Shown: positions 50,985-59,982 of the stretch, one piece after another
How positions within the stretch are numbered: position 1 is the stretch's first letter
Layout of the letters: the number at the start of each line of letters is the position of its first letter
Source of the DNA: JSC-12 sp033764965
Lineage (GTDB): Bacteria; Cyanobacteriota; Cyanobacteriia; Leptolyngbyales; Leptolyngbyaceae
Length of the DNA: 64,000 nucleotides
Assembly: GCA_033764965.1 (NCBI GenBank)
Contig: JANRIN010000338.1
Span: 1 to 64,000 of the forward strand
Direction of reading: 5' to 3'
Made by a program: the position numbers and the translations under genes
The notes under the pieces: model-generated
The model's input: the letters and a program-made list of their open reading frames with translations, nothing else
What the model was told of the DNA's origin: nothing
Databases searched by the model: none

Positions 50985-51422
50985 ATGGCTTCTCCCCATT
51001 GCTCATCCAATTTTCTCCAGCGCTCCGCGATCGGGGTGTTGCTCGGAACTGCCGCGATCGCCCTCATCACAAGTTGTTCCCAGGTCAAACAACAACTGAA
51101 ACAGATCACAACTCCCGCTGCCAATGAGGCTACAACGGCACTGGCAGACCATCTAACGCAAACGGGAGCCAAAATGTACGGCACCTACTGGTGTCCTTAC
51201 TGCAATCGTCAGGAAGAACTGTTTGGCAACGCAGTGAGCAAGCTCCAGGTGATTGAGTGCGATCCCAAGGGTGAAAATGCCCAACCCCAACTCTGTGCCC
51301 AAGCCAATGTCAACAGCTTTCCAACCTGGGAAATTGGGGGCAAGCTTTATCCGGGTCTGCAATCTCTAGACGAGTTGGCAACTTTATCTGGCTACAAAGG
51401 CGCAAGGAACTTTAAGGATTGA
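50985..51422 (+). CDS. Thioredoxin-like lipoprotein with CPYC motif
   Basis: A 145-residue protein. A hydrophobic N-terminus ends in the lipobox LITSC (Cys31), so it should be lipid-anchored outside the cytoplasmic or thylakoid membrane. The redox motif WCPYC (Cys70 and Cys73) follows GAKMYGTY; VNSFPTWEIGGKLYPG supplies the cis-Pro. The sequence resembles the thioredoxin domain fused to cyanobacterial VKOR proteins. Its gene is followed 90 bp later by a CcdA-type gene, suggesting a relay that passes electrons across the membrane to substrates such as apocytochromes or other thiol proteins. Confidence 0.87.
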   Translation: MASPHCSSNFLQRSAIGVLLGTAAIALITSCSQVKQQLKQITTPAANEATTALADHLTQTGAKMYGTYWCPYCNRQEELFGNAVSKLQVIECDPKGENAQPQLCAQANVNSFPTWEIGGKLYPGLQSLDELATLSGYKGARNFKD

Positions 51423-51512
51423 ATCCCACTGTCAACCTCGTTAGGCTACGAGAGTAACCAGCGGGTGCCATCAAAATCGTCAATTGAGAATTTTATAGGA
51501 CTGATCGCCGCG

Positions 51513-52439
51513 ATGAGCCAGGAAAAGTCCCTCAAAAAAATGTCTCGTTTCACTAAAATGCCTCTCATAAAGCAGGTAGCGCTGCTGAGTGCCCTGTTTG
51601 CCGGGTCAATCTTGACCGTTTGGGGCGTGGAGCGCTTTTTGCAAAGTCCCATCTATCGAGCCATTTTAGATATCGCGTTTGTGACGGGAGAAACCTACGA
51701 TCGCTGGTTCAGTCAGCAAAGCATCAACAATCCACTGATTCTGGTGGGGTTGGCATTTCTAGGGGGATTGGTTGCCAGTATTTCTCCCTGTATTTTGTCG
51801 CTGCTGCCCGTGAACCTGACCTACATCGGCACCCGTGAGATCAATTCCCGTCGAGACGCTGTGATTAAGGCGAGTGCATTTGTGCTGGGGGTGGTGACGG
51901 TTTTGAGCCTGCTGGGGGTGTTTTCTGCCTTCGCGGGATTTGTGTTTGTGCAATATCGCGGCTATTTTCACCTCTTTGTGGGAACGGTGATTGTATTGAT
52001 GGGGTTGTCTTTGGCGGGAATCTTCACCCTGCCGTTGCCCCAAAATTCCTGGCTCAAGGTTAGTCGGGATGAGACCCGATCGCCCCAATCAGAATCCTCC
52101 TGGTCTATGCTGCGAACCTGCGCGATCGAGCCGTTCATCGTGGGATTAACTTTCGCCCTGGTGAGTTCTCCCTGCACCAGTCCCGTGATGATCTCGGTCT
52201 TAGCGGCAGGGGCGGCAACGGGTTCCCAACTGCAAAGCGCCCTGGCAATGGTGAGCTACGCCCTGGGCTACACGGCAATCATTTTCCTGGCAAGCCTGTT
52301 TACCGGATTAGCCAAACAAACTCGCGGCTTACTGCTCCATTCTCAGGTGATTGTCCGAGTTGCCAGCATCGCGCTACTCTTGGTTGGGGCGTTTTATCTA
52401 ATCAATGGAACTCACTGGATACTTTCCACCTGGCAGTAA
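51513..52439 (+). CDS. CcdA/DsbD-type membrane thiol-disulfide transporter
   Basis: A 308-residue membrane protein from ATG at 51513 (an in-frame GTG at 51465 would add 16 residues). It has about seven hydrophobic segments. The pair of pore-side cysteines expected for CcdA is present in GGLVASISPCILSLLPVNL and in ALVSSPCTSPVMI. It carries reducing equivalents from cytoplasmic thioredoxin to extracytoplasmic partners for cytochrome c maturation or disulfide reduction. The thioredoxin-like lipoprotein encoded just upstream is the likely acceptor. Confidence 0.87.
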   Translation: MSQEKSLKKMSRFTKMPLIKQVALLSALFAGSILTVWGVERFLQSPIYRAILDIAFVTGETYDRWFSQQSINNPLILVGLAFLGGLVASISPCILSLLPVNLTYIGTREINSRRDAVIKASAFVLGVVTVLSLLGVFSAFAGFVFVQYRGYFHLFVGTVIVLMGLSLAGIFTLPLPQNSWLKVSRDETRSPQSESSWSMLRTCAIEPFIVGLTFALVSSPCTSPVMISVLAAGAATGSQLQSALAMVSYALGYTAIIFLASLFTGLAKQTRGLLLHSQVIVRVASIALLLVGAFYLINGTHWILSTWQ

Positions 52440-52529
52440 CCGAATTCGTTCTCGCGGTAGAGGGGAGAAAAGTGAATCTATTGCTATGTTTCGGGTAAGG
52501 TATTATATTCTCATTAAAACATTTTCCTT

Positions 52530-53345
52530 ATGATGAACGGACTGAACGGCAAAACAGCGCTGATTACAGGGGCGAGTTCGGGGATCGGGCAGGCGATAGC
52601 CGTTCGGCTGGCGCGGGAAGGCTGCAATATCGTGATCAACTTTCGGAAGGATGCGGCAGGCGCAGAGGCGACTGAGCAACAAGCGTTGATGCAAGCCTGT
52701 AACCTGGTCACGCAAGAATGCGGAGTTGAGGCGTTGACGGTTCAGGGGGATGTCTCGCAAGAGTCCGACATTATTAATTTGATTCAGGCGGCGATCGCAA
52801 AATTTGGGCGGTTGGATATTCTGGTCAACAATGCCGGGATACAAACAGAGCAGCCTTCCCATGAAATAACCGCAGAGCAATTCGATCGCGTCCTAAATGT
52901 CAATTTACGCGGTGCATATTTATGTGCCAGAGAAGCGATTAAGCAGTTTCTGGCACAGTCCAGCCCTGGTGTCATTATTAATATTTCCAGTGTGCATGAA
53001 ATCATTCCGCGCCCGCTCTATGTCACCTATTCCATTAGTAAAGGTGGCATGGGCAACATGACGAAGACACTGGCGCTGGAATACGCCAAGTATGGGATTC
53101 GGGTGAATGCGATCGCCCCTGGAGCCACGGTTACCCCGATCAACGAAGCCTGGACGGAAGACCCAGCCAAACAAGCCGAGGTGGAGCGCCATATCCCCAT
53201 GCGACGAGCGGGCACTTCCGCCGAAATGGCTGCTGCCGTTGCATTCTTAGCATCAGAAGAAGCGGCTTACATTACTGGACAAACGTTGTATATCGATGGC
53301 GGTTTGACGCTTTACGCCGATTTTCAAGAACCGTGGTCAGCTTAG
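52530..53345 (+). CDS. SDR-family glucose 1-dehydrogenase
   Basis: A 271-residue classical short-chain dehydrogenase. TGASSGIGQAIA binds the NAD(P) cofactor, NNAG stabilises it, and the catalytic Ser, Tyr and Lys occur in ISSVHE...YSISK. The composition matches bacterial glucose 1-dehydrogenases (glucose to glucono-1,5-lactone). This is strengthened by the next two genes, a gluconolactonase and a gluconokinase in the same direction, which would complete the route to 6-phosphogluconate. An AT-rich stretch upstream is the probable operon promoter. Confidence 0.85.
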   Translation: MMNGLNGKTALITGASSGIGQAIAVRLAREGCNIVINFRKDAAGAEATEQQALMQACNLVTQECGVEALTVQGDVSQESDIINLIQAAIAKFGRLDILVNNAGIQTEQPSHEITAEQFDRVLNVNLRGAYLCAREAIKQFLAQSSPGVIINISSVHEIIPRPLYVTYSISKGGMGNMTKTLALEYAKYGIRVNAIAPGATVTPINEAWTEDPAKQAEVERHIPMRRAGTSAEMAAAVAFLASEEAAYITGQTLYIDGGLTLYADFQEPWSA

Positions 53346-53412
53346 AGACAAGGCGCAAGTTGGAAACCCAAAGAGCATAGATTGAGCATGGGAGAGTTGA
53401 GAGGAGCCAGCC

Positions 53413-54297
53413 ATGAATTCAAATTTTGCCTTAGCCAATATGTTGAATGCCCGTGCCCGTCTGGGAGAGGGGGCGATGTGGGATGCCGCCAAACAGGTGC
53501 TTTACTGGGTGGATATTTACAATCATCGAGTGCATCAGTTTGACCCAGCCACAGGCAACCATGTTGTGTTTGAAATGGGATCAGAAACAACGTGCGTTGG
53601 GTTAACAGAACACGATCGCTTGATTGTGGGGTTGCGCGATCGGCTGGTTTTACTGGATCCAGCAACTCAGGAAACCATCAACCTGACCCACATCGAAACC
53701 GATCAACCCAAATCTCGCTTGAACGATGGCAAGTGTGATCCAGGCGGGCGGTTTTGGGTCGGTTCCATCAGCGAGGAAGAAGAGCCGATCGCGAAGTTGT
53801 ATCGCTATGACCCGGATGGCTCTTTGCATATCATGGAAACCGGATTAACGAACTCCAATGGCTTAGGTTGGAGTCCCGATCGTCGATCGTTTTACCTGAC
53901 TGATACCCCGACGCAAAAAATCTATGTCTATGACTACGATGTGCAAACTGGCGCAATTCACAATCGCCGCGTGCATATCAACTTAACTGGAGAATCGTTT
54001 TTCCCAGACGGATTAGCGATCGATGCCAAGGGTTACATCTGGTCTGCCATGTGGAATGGCTGGTGTGTGATTCGGTTTGATCCGGATGGCAAGGAAGTTT
54101 TGCGAGTTCCTGTGCCCGTGCCCTGCCCCACTTGTTGTGCCTTTGGCGGAGCGGATTTAACCGATCTCTACATCACCACGGCATCTGTTGGATTAAGTCA
54201 ACCGGAAATCCAGAAAGCCTTCTATTCTGGTGATATTTTTTGTTTAAAGACAGATGTGGTTGGACTACCATCCTATCGCTTTCAAGATGCTGCATGA
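53413..54297 (+). CDS. SMP-30/gluconolactonase family protein
   Basis: A 294-residue six-bladed beta-propeller of the SMP-30/regucalcin type. Metal-binding positions are visible in LGEGAMWD (Glu), SRLNDGKCDPGGRFWVGS (Asn/Asp) and FFPDGLAIDAKGYIWSA (Asp). It hydrolyses gluconolactone, the product of the upstream dehydrogenase, to gluconate. Its stop codon overlaps the start of the gluconokinase gene (ATGATG), so the two are translationally coupled. Confidence 0.9.
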   Translation: MNSNFALANMLNARARLGEGAMWDAAKQVLYWVDIYNHRVHQFDPATGNHVVFEMGSETTCVGLTEHDRLIVGLRDRLVLLDPATQETINLTHIETDQPKSRLNDGKCDPGGRFWVGSISEEEEPIAKLYRYDPDGSLHIMETGLTNSNGLGWSPDRRSFYLTDTPTQKIYVYDYDVQTGAIHNRRVHINLTGESFFPDGLAIDAKGYIWSAMWNGWCVIRFDPDGKEVLRVPVPVPCPTCCAFGGADLTDLYITTASVGLSQPEIQKAFYSGDIFCLKTDVVGLPSYRFQDAA

Positions 54298-54788
54298 TGT
54301 CGATGATTATTGTATTGATGGGTGTATCTGGCGTTGGTAAAACCACGATCGGTCAACTCCTGGCAAGCCAACTCAACATTCCCTTCTATGACGGGGACGA
54401 TTTTCATCCCGCAGCCAATGTGACCAAGATGCGGCAGGGGATAGCGTTGAGTGACAGCGATCGGCTTTCCTGGCTCCATACCCTGCACGACTTGATGCAA
54501 AAGCTGCATGACTGCCAACAATCGGCTGTCTTCGCCTGTTCTGCTCTCAAAAATACCTATCGCCAAATCTTGCAAGGTAATTTAGATGACGTGCGGTTTG
54601 TCTTTTTGCATGGCAACTACGAACTGATTCGGCAACGCCTGCAACAACGCCAACATCACTTCATGTCTGCCACACTCCTGCAAAGCCAATTTGATATCCT
54701 CGAAACTCCTCAGGGCATCCTGACTGTTGAAGTAAACGATTCCCCAGCAGCGATCGTTCAAACCATCAAAACCCAATTGCAGCTATAA
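54294..54788 (+). CDS. gntK: Gluconokinase
   Basis: A P-loop kinase of about 164 residues that phosphorylates gluconate to 6-phosphogluconate. VLMGVSGVGKTTIGQLLA is the Walker A, FYDGDDFHPAANVTKM binds gluconate, FACSALKNTYRQIL and HFMSATLLQSQFDILE complete the GntK pattern. ATG at 54294 (or 54297) overlaps the SMP-30 stop codon; a longer upstream frame has no conservation. The three-gene operon lets the cell enter the Entner-Doudoroff or oxidative pentose phosphate pathway from free glucose without glucokinase. Confidence 0.92.
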   Translation: MMSMIIVLMGVSGVGKTTIGQLLASQLNIPFYDGDDFHPAANVTKMRQGIALSDSDRLSWLHTLHDLMQKLHDCQQSAVFACSALKNTYRQILQGNLDDVRFVFLHGNYELIRQRLQQRQHHFMSATLLQSQFDILETPQGILTVEVNDSPAAIVQTIKTQLQL

Positions 54789-54861
54789 CCGACTTGCCAC
54801 CCTAACCAGTGATGAAACGTCGATGAATTGAAGCGATCGAGCTAGTTCCCTGCGAGTCTGG

Positions 54862-57057
54862 TCATTGAATGGTGGGATGAGCATTCGAGACTTGAGCCAG
54901 TTTTTGGGAGATTTCGGGGTTATACAACCGTAGGTAATTCCAGTAATTGCCAAAGACTGATTTGACGTAGCCACGAGTTTCTTCGTAGGGAATGTTTTCA
55001 ACAAAGCGATCAGGATCTCCAACTCCTTTCTTGGCAACCCAATCACCGACAGCACCCGGTCCAGCATTGTAGCTGGCAACTGCCAACATTGAGTTGCCAT
55101 CGTATTCCGAATGAGTGTAATCCAGATACCAGGTGCCCAACTTGATATTGTCTTCTGGGTCGTTAAGATTGAATTCTTTAAGTTTGATTTTTTCAGCAAT
55201 CCAGGTGCCCGTATCCGGCATCACCTGCATTAAGCCTTTGGCTCCAGCGGAGGAAACAATTCCTGGCATAAAGCGTGATTCTTGCCGAATCAGTGCCGTC
55301 ACCAGTAGCGGGTTGAGTTGGCGCTCCTGAGACCAGGATTCGATTTCTTCCAGGAAGGGGAAGGGGTAAAGGGCATACCAGTAACCCGCTTGTTGCTTGA
55401 GCGCTCTGTATTGTTCCCGATCGCTCGTCTTTTCGCGCTCACTCAGGTAGGACACCATGAAAATACCGTCCAAGTTGTCGCCAATACCCAAGCGCATCAC
55501 GCCATCTGTGAATTGTTCGGCTACAGTTGGCTGCATTTTATTGTTAAATTCCACTTGCCACAGTTTCCAGGCATCCACATCCTGTCCCAGTTGGTGCAGT
55601 TCTTTCAAGGTGTCGGAACCCGTGGGCACCGGGGGACGGGCGGCAGGACGAGCCACTGCCGGATCAAGCTGGCGCACCGAATTAAAGTCCCCCACATCCC
55701 AACCCAGCATGGCAGCCGATCGCCAAGCGTAGTAGGAATCTGGGTAGTGTTTCAGCACGTATTCAAAGGCATTTTGGGCATCTTTGGCTTTACCCAGTTG
55801 AGTTGCCCATTTACCCACCCAGAAGGCGGCTTCGGGCGCGTGTTCACTGTCGGGGTTGTCCTTTGTAATGGGAGAAGCCCATTTCCAGGCAGACTGCACA
55901 TCACCCGCTGCTGCCCGTTCTTGCGCCAGTTCCCACCGCAGTTGTGCCGCGCCTTCGGAGTTGCTATAGCGGGTCAACAACAATTGGCGAGTTTGAGCGG
56001 CGGCTTGCTTGCTGTTGAGTTGATCCAATAACTTTGATTTTTCTAGCAAGGCTTCCCCGGCTCGATCAGGAAACCGAGCAATCGCCTGATCCAAATAGCC
56101 GATCGCTTGCACAGCGGGAGTGATGCGGGAGAGACGAATCAGTGCCAATCCAGTTTCTTCTGAGTCGTTGGGGAAGGCGCTCACCATGCGAAGGTATGCC
56201 TGGGTGGCTCCAGGTTTTTGCCCCAGTTGCAACCCTCGCGCTGTGCGATAAGCGTTACGGGCGGTGAAAGGGGCCCTGGCATAAGCCATTCCTGCCTTGC
56301 CATACTCGGTTTTTTCCCAATAACCGAAGGCGATCGCTTCCCAATCTTCCGGCGTGAGTTGATCGGCAAACTTGTCGGTCAGTCGATCCAGGATGCCAGT
56401 GTAGCCATCTACATACATCCCATGACGGGCAAGGAGCTTGAGCAACTGGGGTTGATTGGGGTTTTGCTTCAGGCGTTGTTGGGCAATATTGACCGTTTGG
56501 GGATGAGCAGGAAACTGAGCGATCGCCTGATCCCAATACTGCGGCTCCTGTTTGCCCAATTCATACAACGCTTCTGCGGATGCTGGATTTTGGGGATATT
56601 GCTGCACCAGCGCTTGCCGGGTTGCCTGTGCCTTGGCGTTATCTCCTGCTTGTTGTTGCGCCTGTGCCCGTTTCAGCAACACCTGCGCTGCCATGACGGG
56701 GTAACTCGCTTCCAGGTTGTCCAGTTGTTTCAGCGCTTGCTTCGCTTGCCCCTGCTGCAAATGCTCTGTTGCCAGCAAGTAACGAGCACGACTGCGTTCT
56801 AGAGTTTGGGGACTTTGGGCGATCGTGCTGAGTTTTGCTGCCCGTTTTTCAGGAGCCAGAGATTTCAGAACATTAATATCCTGCACGTTGACTGCTGCAC
56901 CCTGCAACCCATCGCCAGAGCCAATGAAGGTATCGCGGGGTTGGGAACGAAAAATCACACTGGAAATCGCAGCCCCAGCAAAGAGGGCGCAGGCAGTGCC
57001 ACCAACAACTTGATACAGCCGCTTTCTTCCAGGTTGGGGAGTCACAGGTTTGGGCAT
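54862..57057 (-). CDS. Soluble lytic murein transglycosylase-like protein
   Basis: A 731-residue exported enzyme. An N-terminal membrane segment (VVGGTACALFAGAAISSVIF, near 17-37) is followed by a long alpha-helical superhelix of TPR-like repeats (about 60-540), such as AKQALKQLDNLEASYP and GEALLEKSKLLDQL. The C-terminal SLT domain (about 575-725) has the catalytic Glu in RQESRFMPGIVSSAGAKGLMQVMP and AVASYNAGPGAV. It cleaves glycan strands of peptidoglycan to 1,6-anhydro-muropeptides. Divergent from the leucyl aminopeptidase gene. Confidence 0.92.
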   Translation of the reverse strand: MPKPVTPQPGRKRLYQVVGGTACALFAGAAISSVIFRSQPRDTFIGSGDGLQGAAVNVQDINVLKSLAPEKRAAKLSTIAQSPQTLERSRARYLLATEHLQQGQAKQALKQLDNLEASYPVMAAQVLLKRAQAQQQAGDNAKAQATRQALVQQYPQNPASAEALYELGKQEPQYWDQAIAQFPAHPQTVNIAQQRLKQNPNQPQLLKLLARHGMYVDGYTGILDRLTDKFADQLTPEDWEAIAFGYWEKTEYGKAGMAYARAPFTARNAYRTARGLQLGQKPGATQAYLRMVSAFPNDSEETGLALIRLSRITPAVQAIGYLDQAIARFPDRAGEALLEKSKLLDQLNSKQAAAQTRQLLLTRYSNSEGAAQLRWELAQERAAAGDVQSAWKWASPITKDNPDSEHAPEAAFWVGKWATQLGKAKDAQNAFEYVLKHYPDSYYAWRSAAMLGWDVGDFNSVRQLDPAVARPAARPPVPTGSDTLKELHQLGQDVDAWKLWQVEFNNKMQPTVAEQFTDGVMRLGIGDNLDGIFMVSYLSEREKTSDREQYRALKQQAGYWYALYPFPFLEEIESWSQERQLNPLLVTALIRQESRFMPGIVSSAGAKGLMQVMPDTGTWIAEKIKLKEFNLNDPEDNIKLGTWYLDYTHSEYDGNSMLAVASYNAGPGAVGDWVAKKGVGDPDRFVENIPYEETRGYVKSVFGNYWNYLRLYNPEISQKLAQVSNAHPTIQ

Positions 57058-57204
57058 AAGTTCTACCAGGAGGGGGAAGCTTTTTGTGAATCTAACATTT
57101 TTTCCAGAATCTGGACGAAGAGAATCGAACGCAGTGCCCGCACTATCCCACTTTTTTGATCGATACTGGAAAGCAGTAAACCGGACGATTTTGAGGACCT
57201 TTGG
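57058..57204. promoter_or_regulatory. Divergent promoter region
   Basis: A 147-bp gap between the lytic transglycosylase and leucyl aminopeptidase genes. GAGAATCGAACGCAGTG near 57120-57136 superficially resembles a tRNA T-arm on the minus strand, but no stem forms and I do not call it. Confidence 0.35.
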
Positions 57205-58677
57205 ATGGATTTGCGAGTGATGAATGCTTCCCCTTTAGAATGGGCTGGAGATGCCCTGGCAGTAGGCTTGTTTGAGGATCAGTTAGAGTTGCCCGGTGAG
57301 TTGGCGGCGCTGGATGAAAAGCTGTTTGGCACGATGAACGAACTGATTGCCGAAGTGGAATTTAAGGGTAAGGAGGGAAACAGTGCCTCAGCCCGGGTGG
57401 GAGGTGGTAGCAGCATTCGCAAGATCATTCTAGTCGGCTTGGGCAAATCTGACACGCTGACGCTGGAAGGATTGCGCCGAGCCGCCGCTGCCAGCGCCAA
57501 AGCTGCTAAGAAAGAAAAAGCTAAAACTTTGGGGATCAGCTTGCCCACCTGGAACGGAGATGGAGCATTGAGCGCTCAAGCGATCGCTGAAGGCATCGAG
57601 TTGGCACTGCATCAAGACACGCGCTTCAAGTCGGAAGATGAAAACGGTAAGAAATTGGAAACCGTCGAGTTGTTAGGATTGGGTGGGCAGGAAGCGGCGA
57701 TCGTGCGGGCGCGGCAACTTGTCTCTGGGGTGATCCTGGCAAGAGAACTGGTGGCTGCTCCGGCAAATATTGTCACGCCGATCACTCTGGCAGAAACCGC
57801 ACTGGCGATCGCGAACGAACACGGACTCGATATTGAGATTCTGGAGCGGGAAGACTGCGAAAAGTTGGGCATGGGTGCCTTTTTGGGGGTGGCGCAAGCC
57901 TCTGATCTGCCTCCCAAGTTTATTCACCTCACTTATCATCCTGCGACGGCTCCCCGCAAAAAGCTTGCCATCATTGGCAAAGGACTCACCTTCGATTCTG
58001 GTGGTCTCAATATCAAACCCACAGGTAGCGGCATTGAGATGATGAAAACCGACATGGGCGGTGCGGCTGCCACGCTCGGAGCGGCAAAAGCGATCGCCCA
58101 ACTTAAACCTGCGGATGTGGAAGTGCATTTCATTAGTGCTGCGACTGAAAATATGATCAGCGGTCATGCGATGCACCCTGGGGATATTCTCACGGCTTCC
58201 AATGGCAAAACGATCGAGATTAACAACACGGATGCGGAAGGTCGCCTCACTCTGGCGGATGCGCTGGTGTTTGCGGATAAGTTGGGCGTGGATGCGATCG
58301 TCGATCTGGCAACCCTGACGGGAGCCTGTGTGATTGCCCTGGGAGACGACATCGCTGGCTTATGGAGTCCCGACGAGGATTTGGCAGATCAATTAGTGGC
58401 AGCGGCGGAAACGGCGGGTGAAAAAGTTTGGAAGATGCCGATGGAAGAAAAGTATTTTGAAGGGTTGAAGTCGGTGGTGGCAGACATGAAGAATACGGGA
58501 CCGCGTCCGGGGGGCGCAATTACTGCTGCCCTCTTCCTGAAGCAGTTTGTCAAGGAAACTGCCTGGGCGCATCTGGATGTGGCGGGTCCGGTTTGGGCGG
58601 ACAAGGAAAACAGCTACAACAGCGTTGGGGCAACAGGCTTTGGAGTCCGAACCCTGGTTAGCTGGGTGTTTAGCTAG
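57205..58677 (+). CDS. pepA: Leucyl aminopeptidase (M17, PepA)
   Basis: A 490-residue two-zinc aminopeptidase. The family signature NTDAEGRL is present, along with the metal/active-site segments GKGLTFDSGGLNIKPTGSG (catalytic Lys and Asp) and MKTDMGGAA. It forms a hexamer, releases N-terminal amino acids from peptides and, in some bacteria, binds DNA as an accessory recombination protein. Length is typical and the sequence is intact. Confidence 0.96.
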   Translation: MDLRVMNASPLEWAGDALAVGLFEDQLELPGELAALDEKLFGTMNELIAEVEFKGKEGNSASARVGGGSSIRKIILVGLGKSDTLTLEGLRRAAAASAKAAKKEKAKTLGISLPTWNGDGALSAQAIAEGIELALHQDTRFKSEDENGKKLETVELLGLGGQEAAIVRARQLVSGVILARELVAAPANIVTPITLAETALAIANEHGLDIEILEREDCEKLGMGAFLGVAQASDLPPKFIHLTYHPATAPRKKLAIIGKGLTFDSGGLNIKPTGSGIEMMKTDMGGAAATLGAAKAIAQLKPADVEVHFISAATENMISGHAMHPGDILTASNGKTIEINNTDAEGRLTLADALVFADKLGVDAIVDLATLTGACVIALGDDIAGLWSPDEDLADQLVAAAETAGEKVWKMPMEEKYFEGLKSVVADMKNTGPRPGGAITAALFLKQFVKETAWAHLDVAGPVWADKENSYNSVGATGFGVRTLVSWVFS

Positions 58678-58757
58678 AATCCATATTCAATTGAGGCGAT
58701 CGGGCGGATTGATTTGGCGTTTCTTTTACCAAGGCACAAATCGTTGACCAGCGGTTT

Positions 58758-59261
58758 TTAAGCCGTTATTTCAATTCGTCGCCCCATAATCACCAAGTCA
58801 CAGGTTTCATGCTCAAATTCGGCAACGGCAGGCAAAAATCCCCACTGCTCGAAGCCAAAATTCTCGAATAACTTGAGACTGGCTTTGTTGGTGGCAAAGA
58901 TACAACCCACCAGGTTTTTGATGTGCAATTTTGGGCATTGGGCGATCGCGTGTTGAATCAGCTTTCGCCCGATGCCCTGACGACGATAGGCAGGAGCAAT
59001 GTAGATACTGATTTCTGCTGTCACATCGTATGCCCGCCGCGCAGAGTAAAAGCATTGAAAACCCAGCCACCCGACAACTTCTGCCTCAGACTCAATCACC
59101 CAGAGGGGACGTTTATCTGGCGTATGACTATGAAACCAGGCTAAACGACTTTCGACGCTGATTGGTTCCAGATCGGCTGTGATGGTACGACTCGCGATCG
59201 TAGAATTATAAATCTCAACAATTGCCTCTAAGTCAGTTTCTACCGCGTCCCGGATCACCAT
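58758..59261 (-). CDS. GNAT family N-acetyltransferase (phosphinothricin acetyltransferase-like)
   Basis: A 167-residue acetyl-CoA-dependent acyltransferase. Motif A (acetyl-CoA binding) is YIAPAYRRQGIGRKLIQH; the N-terminus IRDAVETDLEAIVEIYNSTI and ENFGFEQWGFLP near the end match the PAT/MddA subgroup, which acetylates phosphinothricin, methionine sulfoximine or related amino acids. The frame extends to 59360, but the extra 33 residues are unlike the family, so the Met at 59261 is preferred. Confidence 0.82.
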   Translation of the reverse strand: MVIRDAVETDLEAIVEIYNSTIASRTITADLEPISVESRLAWFHSHTPDKRPLWVIESEAEVVGWLGFQCFYSARRAYDVTAEISIYIAPAYRRQGIGRKLIQHAIAQCPKLHIKNLVGCIFATNKASLKLFENFGFEQWGFLPAVAEFEHETCDLVIMGRRIEITA

Positions 59262-59982
59262 TGCACGTCCATTTACTTCAACAATGCAGCAAGCTAACAC
59301 ATCATGGACAAAGGAACAGTTCTTGAGAAGCATTCCCTCGGAGAAGTTCCCGACATTCATTTGGCTTCACTACTTACTTAAATGAAAGCCTCCATTGTAA
59401 AAGCTTGGCAAATTAATGCCTGTAATACTGACGTTGACAATTACATTGAGTTTACATCGGAGTAAGGATACGGATAAAGTCCATCCGTTCTATCAAGTTT
59501 GCTGAGAATTCACGTCCATATACGTAGAACACAGTAAACTTCCACCTCTAAATTTTGCACAGTAACCCTCGCATCTAACCAGTAGTAGAAAGGTTATTCA
59601 GCAAAGAGCTTGATTAATCAGTTTGTTACCCCCCAAGTACTGAATCAACGCATCAAATTGACGAGTGTTCCTGACTGATCTTGCCCAGGTTTAAAGATAG
59701 AGTCATCTCTTTAAGAGCACGACCAGTCGATGTCTTGCTTTGGCTTTGTGTGTTCTGAGTGCGTTCCAGTTCTGCGTTTGTAGTGGGAGCAAGCTATTCC
59801 CGCTGCAAACGGGCTTGATATTGCAAAAGTGAAATGCACCCATCAAAAGGTTGCATCAGCAAGGCACTTGATCGGCTCGTTCTGTTCTAATCATTTGTAG
59901 CTGGATTGCTTACTTCAGACTCAGCTTCAAAGTCTGATGGATTTCGCTGCATATTTACTGGCTAATCCAAGGAAAATACTGC
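59262..59982. other. Long intergenic region, no gene recognised
   Basis: About 720 bp. The left third is the unconserved upstream extension of the GNAT frame. I see no intact ORF, RNA gene or strong repeat in the remainder; fragments reading like coding sequence (about 59600-59800) could be the remains of a lost gene, but I cannot assign them. The promoter of the PhyH-like gene should lie at the right end. Confidence 0.45.

Noticed and set aside
57112..57150. GAATCGAACGC segment resembling a tRNA T-arm on the minus strand
   Set aside because: The bases flanking the loop do not pair and no anticodon or acceptor arm is present.
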